A DNA stretch of 9,441 nucleotides from an uncultured Clostridia bacterium. Its GTDB lineage: Bacteria > Bacillota > Clostridia > Christensenellales > Borkfalkiaceae. Location: assembly GCA_946627905.1 (NCBI GenBank), contig CAMOVY010000034.1, positions 1 to 9,441 on the forward strand. Reading direction: 5' to 3'. Numbering within the stretch: position 1 is the stretch's first letter; each line of letters starts with the position of its first letter. The position numbers and the translations under genes were made by a program. Positions 1 through 6,189 of the stretch are shown piece by piece. The notes beneath the pieces were generated by a model. That model had not been told where the DNA came from, searched no databases, and saw only the letters and a program-made list of their open reading frames with translations.

Positions 1-893
1 TTTTAGCGCCGATGGCGGGGTTTACAGATTACGCTTTTCGTAGCGTTATCGCACCGCTTTCCGTCGGGCTTACGTTTACCGAACTTGTAAGTGCCAAAGG
101 GCTTTATTACGGCGCAAAAAACAACGAAATACTGTTAAAAACCGACGACTATAATAAAACCGCGGCGCAGATTTTCGGGCGCGAACCGTACTTTATGCGC
201 TGGGCTTGCGAGAGCGAGTATCTTAAAAATTATAAAATAGTCGATATAAATATGGGTTGCCCCGTGCCTAAAATAGTTAAAAACGGTGAAGGCAGCGCGC
301 TTTTATCGGACATAAAACTTGCCGAAAGCATTATAAAGGAGTGCGTTAAAAGCGGCAAAACCATAACTGTTAAAATTCGTTCGGGCATAAAATTCGGCGA
401 CGATATAGCGGCGGAGTTTGCCAAAATGGCGGAAGGCGCGGGCGCTTCTTTAATCACCGTGCACGGCAGAGTGCGCGAAGCGTATTATTCGGGGGAAGTG
501 GACTATAACGCTATAGCGCGCGCAAAGCGCGCCGTAAATATACCCGTTATCGCAAACGGCGGCATTTTCACGGTGGAAGACGCAAATATTATGATGGATA
601 AAACGGGTGCGGACGGCGTGATGATAGCACGCGGCGCAATAGCGAACCCGTTTATTTTTTCGGATATTTCGGGCGAGAAAATCATGGGCGACGTGCGGAC
701 GATAAAAGATTTTGCTATAAAGCATTTACGGACGGAAGCGGAAATTTCGGGCGACAAGCGCGCGGCGGTAGAGTTCAGAAAATTCATTACGTATTATTTT
801 AAGCGGGTGGAAAACTCGAAACTTAAGCGCGCGGAAATAATGCTTTCGGAAAGCGCAATAGAAACCGAGCGGCTTTTGAGAGAATATCTTTAA
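1..893 (+). CDS. dus: tRNA-dihydrouridine synthase, 5'-truncated by window edge
   Basis: Flavin-dependent enzyme that reduces uridine to dihydrouridine in the D-loop region of tRNA in the cytoplasm. The frame is open to the window edge: the codons at 3-11 read Leu-Ala-Pro just before the ATG at 12, completing the conserved Dus N-terminal LAPMAG motif. The ATG at 12 is therefore an internal Met and the true start lies upstream. Visible motifs, counted from that Met, are NMGCPVPK with the catalytic cysteine at 83 (codon 258-260), then KIRSG, the VHGR motif, IPVIANGG and the phosphate-binding GADGVMIARGA, and a helical C-terminal tail ending normally at TAA 891-893. The 293 residues from the internal Met plus a short lost N-terminus fit the usual 310-330. 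The family is certain; which uridine it modifies (DusA, B or C type) cannot be told. It is probably the first visible gene of an operon with the next two genes. Confidence 0.95.
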   Translation, partial: LAPMAGFTDYAFRSVIAPLSVGLTFTELVSAKGLYYGAKNNEILLKTDDYNKTAAQIFGREPYFMRWACESEYLKNYKIVDINMGCPVPKIVKNGEGSALLSDIKLAESIIKECVKSGKTITVKIRSGIKFGDDIAAEFAKMAEGAGASLITVHGRVREAYYSGEVDYNAIARAKRAVNIPVIANGGIFTVEDANIMMDKTGADGVMIARGAIANPFIFSDISGEKIMGDVRTIKDFAIKHLRTEAEISGDKRAAVEFRKFITYYFKRVENSKLKRAEIMLSESAIETERLLREYL

Positions 894-953
894 CAAAAAA
901 GCCTTTTTCGAAATAGAATATTATAAAGGTCTTTTCGGGGAGCGGCTTAAAAT

Positions 954-1634
954 ATGGAAATTTGTTTTATTACCGCGGATTCGCTCGACACCGTATGGCA
1001 GGAAAAAATGTCCGCGGCGATAAAAAGCGACGTGTTGGTGTTCGGCTTTAACGGCTTGGGGCTTGTGAGTTATAAGAAAGAACTTGGCGGAGAAACCGAG
1101 TATTTTCAGGATTTGGCGCGGCTTTCGCGCGAACTTTCAAGCGTGGTTATCTGCGGTTGCGATACGGACGCGTACGGAGTGTTCCGCCACTCCGCGGTTA
1201 TAGCCGACAAGGGCAAAATTTTAGGCGTAAGCGATATGGCGCACGCTTTGGACGACAGCGAATTCGTCGCGGGCGGAAATTTCAGGGTGTACGATACCGG
1301 CGCGGGTAAAATCGGAATAATCGTCGCCGAAGACTTATTCTTTCCGGAGTCGGCAAGGGTTCTTGCTATGTGCGACGCGGATATTATAATATGCGTGTTC
1401 AAAAAACTCGAAGGGCCTATGCCGCAGGTAATGCTGCGCGCGGGGGCGTTTGCAAACGGCGTAAGTATGGCGCTATGCGCCAAAAACTACGCGGCTATTG
1501 CGGATATAAAGGGGAATATAGTGCTTTCGGGCGGCGGTAAAATCATAAAGAGCAAAATCAAAATCGAAAAGGATTTTCATTTAATAAGTTTAAGGCAGCG
1601 CGGGCTTTACCGCGACTTTAATTCGGGATATTAA
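954..1634 (+). CDS. Nitrilase-fold (carbon-nitrogen hydrolase) protein, probably catalytically inactive
   Basis: A 226-residue protein with the beta-strand pattern of the nitrilase superfamily: DVLVFGF (26-32), the AVIADKGKILGV strand-turn (81-92), KIGIIVAEDLFFPE (119-132), and a late DIKGNIV strand (184-190). Active members use a Glu-Lys-Cys triad to split or form amide and nitrile bonds. By motif alignment all three are missing here. The usual fPE Glu falls at Gly31-Phe32-Asn33, the Lys of the rKvHL motif at Ser93-Asp94-Met95, and the nucleophilic Cys of the ICyDlrfPE motif is Ala125, although the Asp127 and FPE (130-132) beside it are kept. It is also shorter than typical members (about 260-300). 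The reading frame is intact. The ATG at 954 follows a GGGGAG at 937-942 with an 11-base gap. It lies 60 bases after the dihydrouridine synthase gene and 18 before trmL, so it is probably co-transcribed with them. Fold fairly sure; role unknown, perhaps binding or regulatory. Confidence 0.8.
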   Translation: MEICFITADSLDTVWQEKMSAAIKSDVLVFGFNGLGLVSYKKELGGETEYFQDLARLSRELSSVVICGCDTDAYGVFRHSAVIADKGKILGVSDMAHALDDSEFVAGGNFRVYDTGAGKIGIIVAEDLFFPESARVLAMCDADIIICVFKKLEGPMPQVMLRAGAFANGVSMALCAKNYAAIADIKGNIVLSGGGKIIKSKIKIEKDFHLISLRQRGLYRDFNSGY

Positions 1635-1652
1635 AAAGGCAGGAAAAATTTT

Positions 1653-2144
1653 ATGGCGCTTAACATCGTGTTGGTAGAACCGGAAATTCCACAGAACGCG
1701 GGAAATATTGCGCGTACCGCGGCGGTCGCGGGCTGTAAATTGCATATGGTTCGTCCGCTCGGTTTTGAGGTTTCGGACAAGTACCTAAAAAGGGCGGGAC
1801 TTGACTATTGGCATCTCGTCGACATTTATTATTACGACAGCATAGACGAGGTTATGGACAAGTTCTATAACGGCAAAAATTTCTGGTTTTTCTCAACCAA
1901 AGCCAAAAACATACACTCTGAAGTACAGTATCACGACGGCGATTTTTTGGTGTTCGGGAAGGAAACCAAAGGGCTGCCCGAAGATTTGCTTAAAAAGCAT
2001 TATAACGAGTGTGTGCGGCTTCCTATGCGCGAAGAAACGCGTTCCTTAAACCTTTCCAACTCGGTTTGCGTGGGCGTTTACGAAGCGCTTCGGCAATTAA
2101 ATTATGCGGGACTTAAAACCGAAGGCGAAATTCCCGCGCGTTAG
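1653..2144 (+). CDS. trmL: tRNA (cytidine(34)-2'-O)-methyltransferase TrmL
   Basis: SPOUT-class methyltransferase that uses S-adenosylmethionine to 2'-O-methylate the wobble base of tRNA-Leu isoacceptors, acting as a dimer in the cytoplasm. The 163 residues match the minimal TrmL/YibK/CspR form (E. coli about 157), with no extra RNA-binding domain. Visible motifs are the N-terminal VEPEIPQNAGNIART (8-22, Asn18 and Arg21), then FGKETKGLP (101-109) and PMREETRSLNLSNSV (124-138), which together make the trefoil-knot cofactor pocket. The start is supported by AGGA at 1641-1644, 8 bases upstream of the ATG. The gap to the upstream gene is only 18 bases, so translation within one operon with the dihydrouridine synthase is likely; two of the three genes modify tRNA. 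No terminator is visible after the stop, and the next gene has its own promoter. Confidence 0.95.
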   Translation: MALNIVLVEPEIPQNAGNIARTAAVAGCKLHMVRPLGFEVSDKYLKRAGLDYWHLVDIYYYDSIDEVMDKFYNGKNFWFFSTKAKNIHSEVQYHDGDFLVFGKETKGLPEDLLKKHYNECVRLPMREETRSLNLSNSVCVGVYEALRQLNYAGLKTEGEIPAR

Positions 2145-2157
2145 GGCGGTAAAACGT

Positions 2158-2187
2158 TTGACAAAATCCGTAAAAATCCTGTATCAT
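2158..2187 (+). promoter_or_regulatory. Sigma-A-type promoter of the Na+/Pi cotransporter gene
   Basis: TTGACA (2158-2163, perfect -35) and TATCAT (2182-2187, five of six -10 matches) are separated by 18 bases. The expected transcription start is near 2194, giving a leader of about 53 bases before the ATG at 2247. No terminator precedes it, so read-through from trmL could add to expression. No PHO-box-like operator is recognisable. Confidence 0.7.
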
Positions 2188-2222
2188 TATAGCGGTATCA
2201 GATTGCGGACAGATTGATTTTA

Positions 2223-2238
2223 ACTTTAAGACTTTAAG
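2223..2238 (+). repeat. 8-base tandem duplication beside a ribosome binding site
   Basis: The octamer ACTTTAAG occurs twice head to tail (2223-2230 and 2231-2238). The second copy runs into the AAGGAAG ribosome binding site at 2236-2242. It looks like a simple slippage duplication in the leader; no function is claimed. Confidence 0.6.
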
Positions 2239-2246
2239 GAAGAAAT

Positions 2247-3920
2247 ATGGGTAATTCGATATACGCAAACGTGTTCTTTATGCTGGGCGGCATCGCGGTT
2301 ATGATGTTCGGTATGCGGACGATGGGCGCTAACCTTGAACGCATCGCCGGCAACAACGTTAAAAAGATGCTCGGCGGCATAACCAATAATAAACTTGCGG
2401 GCGTGGGAATAGGCGCTGCCGTCACGGCGATAATCAACAGTTCCGCGGCGACGACGGTTATGCTCGTCGGTTTCGTTAATATCGGTTTAATAACGCTAAC
2501 GCAAGCCGCGTCGGTCATAATGGGTGCGAATATCGGTACTACAATTACCGCGCAGATACTGTCTCTATCCGGCACAGACGGCGTCGATATCGCGTCGATT
2601 GCGGCTTTAATCGCCGCGGCGGGTATGGTAATGGCGTTGTTTTTCAAAAACGATAAAGTCAACAAAATAGGATATATTCTTTTAGGTGTAGGCTTTATAT
2701 TTTTGGGACTTAGAATAATGAGCGTTTCGGTAGATAAAATCATTTATGAAAATCCCGAGGAAAAAATCTTGCGTCCGTTGTTCGGCAGCGTTTTCGGAAA
2801 AGATCATTTTCCGCTTCTGCTCGTTTTAATAGGAATAATTTTTACCGCCCTTATACAAAGTTCCGCCGCGGTTACCGGTATTTTAATCGCTATCGGTAGC
2901 GCTTTGAACTTTCAAACGGCGGTATTTATTATTTTAGGCTCGAATATCGGCACCTGTATCACCGCGCTTATATCGTCTATCGGAACTTCCACAAGCGCAA
3001 AAAGAACGGCTATTATTCACCTTTTGTTCAATCTTTTCGGTTGCCTTATCTGTATAGCGCCGCTTTGGATATGGAGAAAAGAGTTCGGTGAGTTTATGCA
3101 AATTCTGTCCGGATCTTCGGTAGAAAGACAGATTGCTAATTTTCATACGCTTTTCAATCTTTTAACCACGCTTATTTTACTTCCTTTTACGGGTGCGCTC
3201 GTTAAACTAGCCACTAAAATAATTCCCGACCGCAAAACCCGCGCGGAAGCAAAACTTACTTTCGCTTATATAGACGATAGATTTTTGGAAACTCCGCCGA
3301 TTGCCGTCGGCAATACCAAGCGGGAAATTATTCGTATGGCGGAGATTGCCAAGGAAAATATAAATCTCTGCGTGGAAATGTTGCTTTCGGGCGACGAGTC
3401 TAACGCAGAGATAATACGGGAGAACGAAAACGCGCTGAACTTTTTAAACAGAAGTATTACCGCTTATTTAACCAAACTGTCAGGTAAAAACCTTTCGCTT
3501 TTGGACGAACGTAAAGTCGGTTCTTACTATCACGTGGTAATAGACCTTGAAAGGGTGGGCGACTATGCAGAAAACATTACGGAATATTCGGCAAAACTTA
3601 AGGCGGACGGTGTTGCCTTATCCGAAGACGCTAAAGAAGAGTTAAAGATTTTAACGGGCAAGATAAACGATTTGTTCGATATATCGACTGCGGCGTTCGA
3701 TAAGCGCGAAGACGCACTTTTAACGAAAGTAGACGAGATAGAAGAGAGTATCGACAAATACTCTGCCGAACTCGAATTAAAGCACGTCGAAAGATTAAAG
3801 CAGGGCGCGTGTTCGGCACAGGCTGGTTCTATTTATCTGCAGGCGGTGTCTAACCTTGAAAGGGTGGGCGACCATATAACGAATATGGCGTTCAGCATAA
3901 AACAGTACCGCCATAAGTAA
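2247..3920 (+). CDS. Na+/phosphate cotransporter family protein with C-terminal PhoU-like domain
   Basis: Predicted inner-membrane sodium-coupled inorganic phosphate transporter of the NptA/YjbB (Slc34-like) type, 557 residues. The N-terminal about 325 residues are strongly hydrophobic and hold two inverted family repeats. Repeat one carries NSSAATTV (from residue 64) and MGANIGTT; repeat two carries QSSAAVTG (from residue 204) and LGSNIGTC. The remainder, about 345-555, is a charged helical PhoU-like domain, itself duplicated, with LERVGD at 434-439 and again at 537-542. These are the acidic metal-binding helices of PhoU. The ATG at 2247 is preceded by AAGGAAG at 2236-2242. The first QSSS-type motif starts with Asn instead of the usual Gln. 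In characterised bacterial relatives the fused PhoU domain is thought to restrain transport or efflux. No pst or pho genes are nearby, so direction (uptake or export) is not shown by context. It has its own promoter and no visible terminator. Confidence 0.93.
   Translation: MGNSIYANVFFMLGGIAVMMFGMRTMGANLERIAGNNVKKMLGGITNNKLAGVGIGAAVTAIINSSAATTVMLVGFVNIGLITLTQAASVIMGANIGTTITAQILSLSGTDGVDIASIAALIAAAGMVMALFFKNDKVNKIGYILLGVGFIFLGLRIMSVSVDKIIYENPEEKILRPLFGSVFGKDHFPLLLVLIGIIFTALIQSSAAVTGILIAIGSALNFQTAVFIILGSNIGTCITALISSIGTSTSAKRTAIIHLLFNLFGCLICIAPLWIWRKEFGEFMQILSGSSVERQIANFHTLFNLLTTLILLPFTGALVKLATKIIPDRKTRAEAKLTFAYIDDRFLETPPIAVGNTKREIIRMAEIAKENINLCVEMLLSGDESNAEIIRENENALNFLNRSITAYLTKLSGKNLSLLDERKVGSYYHVVIDLERVGDYAENITEYSAKLKADGVALSEDAKEELKILTGKINDLFDISTAAFDKREDALLTKVDEIEESIDKYSAELELKHVERLKQGACSAQAGSIYLQAVSNLERVGDHITNMAFSIKQYRHK
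3544..3872 (+). repeat. Perfect 20-base direct repeat inside the PhoU-like domain
   Basis: The same 20 bases occur at 3544-3563 and 3853-3872, 309 bases apart and in the same frame. Each copy encodes Leu-Glu-Arg-Val-Gly-Asp of one half of the PhoU-like domain. The protein duplication is ancient and expected; exact nucleotide identity over the motif is probably strong constraint plus codon bias, possibly recent conversion. Confidence 0.75.
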
Positions 3921-3946
3921 AACGAATATTTTGATGCGTATTAAGT

Positions 3947-3976
3947 TTGACAATTTAATGCGAAAAAGTATATAAT
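3947..3976 (+). promoter_or_regulatory. Consensus sigma-A promoter of the pgk-tpiA operon
   Basis: TTGACA (3947-3952) and TATAAT (3971-3976), both perfect, are separated by 18 bases. Transcription should begin near 3983, giving an AT-rich leader of about 48 bases before pgk. It is the strongest promoter by sequence in the window, as expected for abundant glycolytic enzymes. I see no clear operator overlapping it. Confidence 0.85.
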
Positions 3977-4030
3977 TAACTGAAGATAAAAATATAAATT
4001 TTTATAAATAAGGCGTAAGGAGATAACACA

Positions 4031-5341
4031 ATGAATAAAAAGTCCATTAAGGACGTAGAAGTCAGCGGCAAAAGATGCCTTGTCAGGGTAGATTTTAACG
4101 TTCCGATGAAAGACGGCGTAATAACCGATGAAAACCGTATCGACGGTGCACTGCCCACCATAAAATATCTTATGGAAAAGGGCGCGAAAGTTATTCTTTG
4201 TTCTCATATGGGCAAGCCGCACAATATTTTTACCGAAGGTTTCGGGCTTACCAAAAAAGAAAAGAAAGCGATAGAAGCGCTACCCGAAAGCGAACGCGCG
4301 GCGGCAAAAGAAGAATACCTTAAAAAGGCGCTTAAAGATAAAGAGAAATTTACTCTCCGTCCCGTAGCGGAAAGGCTTTCCGAAAAACTCGGTAAAAAAG
4401 TCGTGTTTGCGGAAGACATAGTGGGCGAATCGGCTAAATCTGCGGTTGCTAATATGAAAGACGGCGACGTCGTTCTTTTGGAAAACACCCGTTTCGACGC
4501 GGGCGAAGAGGGCAGAAGCGAAGAACTTTGCAAGAAACTCGCCGCGTTCTGCGACGTGTACGTAAACGACGCGTTCGGTACGGCGCACCGTTCGCACGCA
4601 ACGACTGCGGCTATCGTTGAATACGGCTTCGTTAAAACGGCAGTATGCGGTTTCCTTATCGAAAAAGAGTTATCGGTAATGGCGGACGCGCTTGAAAACC
4701 CCGTAAGACCTTTCGTTGCAATCTTGGGCGGCGCGAAAGTTGCAGATAAGCTTAAAGTTATAAGCAACCTTTTAAGTAAGTGCGATACGCTTATTATCGG
4801 CGGCGGTATGGCGTATACTTTTATAAAGGCTAAAGGCTACAGCGTTGGCAATTCGCTCGTTGATGACGAGCAGATAGGCTACTGCAAAGAGATGATGGAA
4901 AAAGCGAAAGCGCTCGGCAAAAAACTTTATTTACCCGTAGACGCCGTTATAGCGGACGAATTTCCGAATCCTATCGACGCGGAAATTGCGAACTCTGTAT
5001 GCGATATAGATAAAATTCCCGACGATAAAGAAGCACTCGATATAGGACCTAAATCTGCAGCGTTGTTTGCGGACGCGGTTAAAAACGCAAAAACGGTTAT
5101 ATGGAACGGACCTATGGGCGTTTTCGAAAACCCCTGTTTTGCCGGCGGTACTATAGCGGTTGCCAAAGCGCTTGCGGAAACAACGGCTACCACCATAATA
5201 GGCGGCGGCGACTCTGCGGCGGCGGTAAAGACTTTGGGTTTTGCGGATAAAATGACGCATATTTCGACGGGCGGCGGCGCTTCGCTTGAACTTTTCGAAG
5301 GCAAAAAACTCCCCGGTATCGAGTGCTTGAACGATAAATAA
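4031..5341 (+). CDS. pgk: Phosphoglycerate kinase
   Basis: Cytoplasmic glycolytic kinase that moves the acyl phosphate of 1,3-bisphosphoglycerate to ADP, making ATP and 3-phosphoglycerate. Visible elements are RVDFNVP (19-25, with substrate-binding Asp21 and Asn23), Arg36, the CSHMGKP motif (57-63), LLENTRF, NDAFGTAHRSHAT, the hinge-region AILGGAKVADK, IIGGGMAYTF, WNGPMGVFE, and nucleotide-binding GGGDSAAA and STGGGASLE. At 436 residues it is longer than the usual 390-417. The excess is a charged, Lys/Glu-rich helical insert at about 64-105, between the HMGKP motif and the LRPVAERL helix. Lys62 in place of the more common Arg is also frequent in Clostridia. The start has AAGGAG at 4017-4022, 8 bases before the ATG. 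It is the first gene after a consensus promoter, and tpiA follows after 41 bases. No gap gene lies upstream. Confidence 0.98.
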   Translation: MNKKSIKDVEVSGKRCLVRVDFNVPMKDGVITDENRIDGALPTIKYLMEKGAKVILCSHMGKPHNIFTEGFGLTKKEKKAIEALPESERAAAKEEYLKKALKDKEKFTLRPVAERLSEKLGKKVVFAEDIVGESAKSAVANMKDGDVVLLENTRFDAGEEGRSEELCKKLAAFCDVYVNDAFGTAHRSHATTAAIVEYGFVKTAVCGFLIEKELSVMADALENPVRPFVAILGGAKVADKLKVISNLLSKCDTLIIGGGMAYTFIKAKGYSVGNSLVDDEQIGYCKEMMEKAKALGKKLYLPVDAVIADEFPNPIDAEIANSVCDIDKIPDDKEALDIGPKSAALFADAVKNAKTVIWNGPMGVFENPCFAGGTIAVAKALAETTATTIIGGGDSAAAVKTLGFADKMTHISTGGGASLELFEGKKLPGIECLNDK

Positions 5342-5382
5342 TCGACAAAATTTTAACTTTATAATATTTACGGAGAAACAAT

Positions 5383-6129
5383 ATGAGAAAACCTATTATT
5401 GCAGGCAACTGGAAAATGAACAAAACCGCGGCGGAAGCGGAAGCACTAATTACCGAACTTAAACCGCTTGTGGCAAAATCCAAGCCCGAAGTGGTTATAT
5501 GCGTTCCTTATACCGACCTTTGGGTGGCAAAGAACGCTATTGCGGGCAGCAAGATAAAACTCGGCGCAGAAAATGTAGCGTGGGCGGACAGCGGCGCATT
5601 TACGGGCGAAATTTCCGCAGCTATGCTTAAAGAAATCGGCGTGGAATACGTTATTATCGGACATAGCGAAAGAAGAACTTATTTCGGCGAAACGGACGAA
5701 ACGGTCAATATGCGCTTAAAGCAGGCGCTTAAAAACGGCTTAAAGCCGATAGTTTGCGTAGGCGAAACGCTTAACGAGAGAGAAAAGAACAAAACCAAGC
5801 GCGTTCTTAAAAAGCAGGTTTTGGAAGGATTTAAAGACATTACCGATTTTTCGGATATAGTTATCGCTTACGAACCGGTATGGGCTATCGGCACGGGCAA
5901 GACCGCGACGGCGGAAGACGCGAACAAGACGATAGGCTATATCAGAAGTCTCGTTAAAAAGACTTGGGGCGCTGAAGTTGCTAAAGCACTCCGTATTCAG
6001 TACGGCGGCAGTATGAAACCGTCAAACGCCAAGGAACTTATGGCTATGAGAAATATCGACGGCGGACTTATAGGCGGCGCGGCGTTAAAAGCGCAGGACT
6101 TTGCGGGAATAGTAAACTACAAAGACTAA
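5383..6129 (+). CDS. tpiA: Triose-phosphate isomerase
   Basis: Cytoplasmic TIM-barrel enzyme that interconverts dihydroxyacetone phosphate and glyceraldehyde 3-phosphate; normally a homodimer. All catalytic elements are intact in 248 residues, the normal length: Asn9 and Lys11 in GNWKMNK, His94 in IIGHSERR, and the base Glu164 in YEPVWAIGTGKTA, which includes mobile loop 6. The phosphate-gripping YGGSMKPSNA and IGGAALK segments lie near the C-terminus. GGAG at 5372-5375 sits 7 bases before the ATG. A TATAAT occurs at 5360-5365 in the 41-base gap after pgk but has no correctly spaced -35, so the gene probably depends on the pgk promoter. A terminator-like hairpin starts 20 bases after the stop codon. 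Confidence 0.98.
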   Translation: MRKPIIAGNWKMNKTAAEAEALITELKPLVAKSKPEVVICVPYTDLWVAKNAIAGSKIKLGAENVAWADSGAFTGEISAAMLKEIGVEYVIIGHSERRTYFGETDETVNMRLKQALKNGLKPIVCVGETLNEREKNKTKRVLKKQVLEGFKDITDFSDIVIAYEPVWAIGTGKTATAEDANKTIGYIRSLVKKTWGAEVAKALRIQYGGSMKPSNAKELMAMRNIDGGLIGGAALKAQDFAGIVNYKD

Positions 6130-6148
6130 TATAAAAATTATAACGGAC

Positions 6149-6176
6149 AAGGCACGACACAAAAAGTGCCTTTTTT
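6149..6176 (+). terminator. Terminator-like hairpin between tpiA and gpmI
   Basis: AAGGCAC (6149-6155) pairs perfectly with GTGCCTT (6166-6172) over a 10-base loop, and the right arm runs into a six-T tract (6171-6176). This has the shape of an intrinsic terminator, though the stem is only 7 bp. It ends just 13 bases before the gpmI ATG, and I see no convincing promoter between tpiA and gpmI. It may therefore act as a partial terminator that lowers gpmI transcript relative to pgk-tpiA. Confidence 0.7.
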
Positions 6177-6177
6177 C

Positions 6178-6186
6178 AAAGGTGAG
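6178..6186 (+). promoter_or_regulatory. Ribosome binding site that fixes the gpmI start
   Basis: AAAGGTGAG lies immediately after the hairpin's T tract and ends 3 bases before the ATG at 6190. Both AAAGG and GGTGA match parts of the anti-Shine-Dalgarno complement. It supports the ATG at 6190 over the in-frame GTG at 6166, which is buried in the hairpin's right arm. Confidence 0.75.
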
Positions 6187-6189
6187 ATT

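Noticed and set aside
894..925. Possible terminator or promoter in the gap after the dihydrouridine synthase gene
   Set aside because: The AAAAAG...CTTTTT symmetry gives only a weak A-T stem with almost no loop, and TATTAT at 919-924 has no -35 partner at proper spacing.
3940..3959. Short ATTAA/TTAAT inverted repeat over the pgk -35 box as an operator
   Set aside because: Only 5 bp per arm and all A-T, expected by chance in this sequence.
4204..4767. Long reverse-strand open frame (187 codons) opposite pgk
   Set aside because: It lies wholly within a certain gene, has a low-complexity Ser/Ala-rich translation typical of the antisense of GC-biased codons, and matches no family I recognise.
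5342..5365. Possible internal promoter before tpiA (TCGACA 5342-5347 and TATAAT 5360-5365)
   Set aside because: The -10 match is perfect but the spacer is only 12 bases, too short for a sigma-A promoter, and no other -35 is placed correctly.
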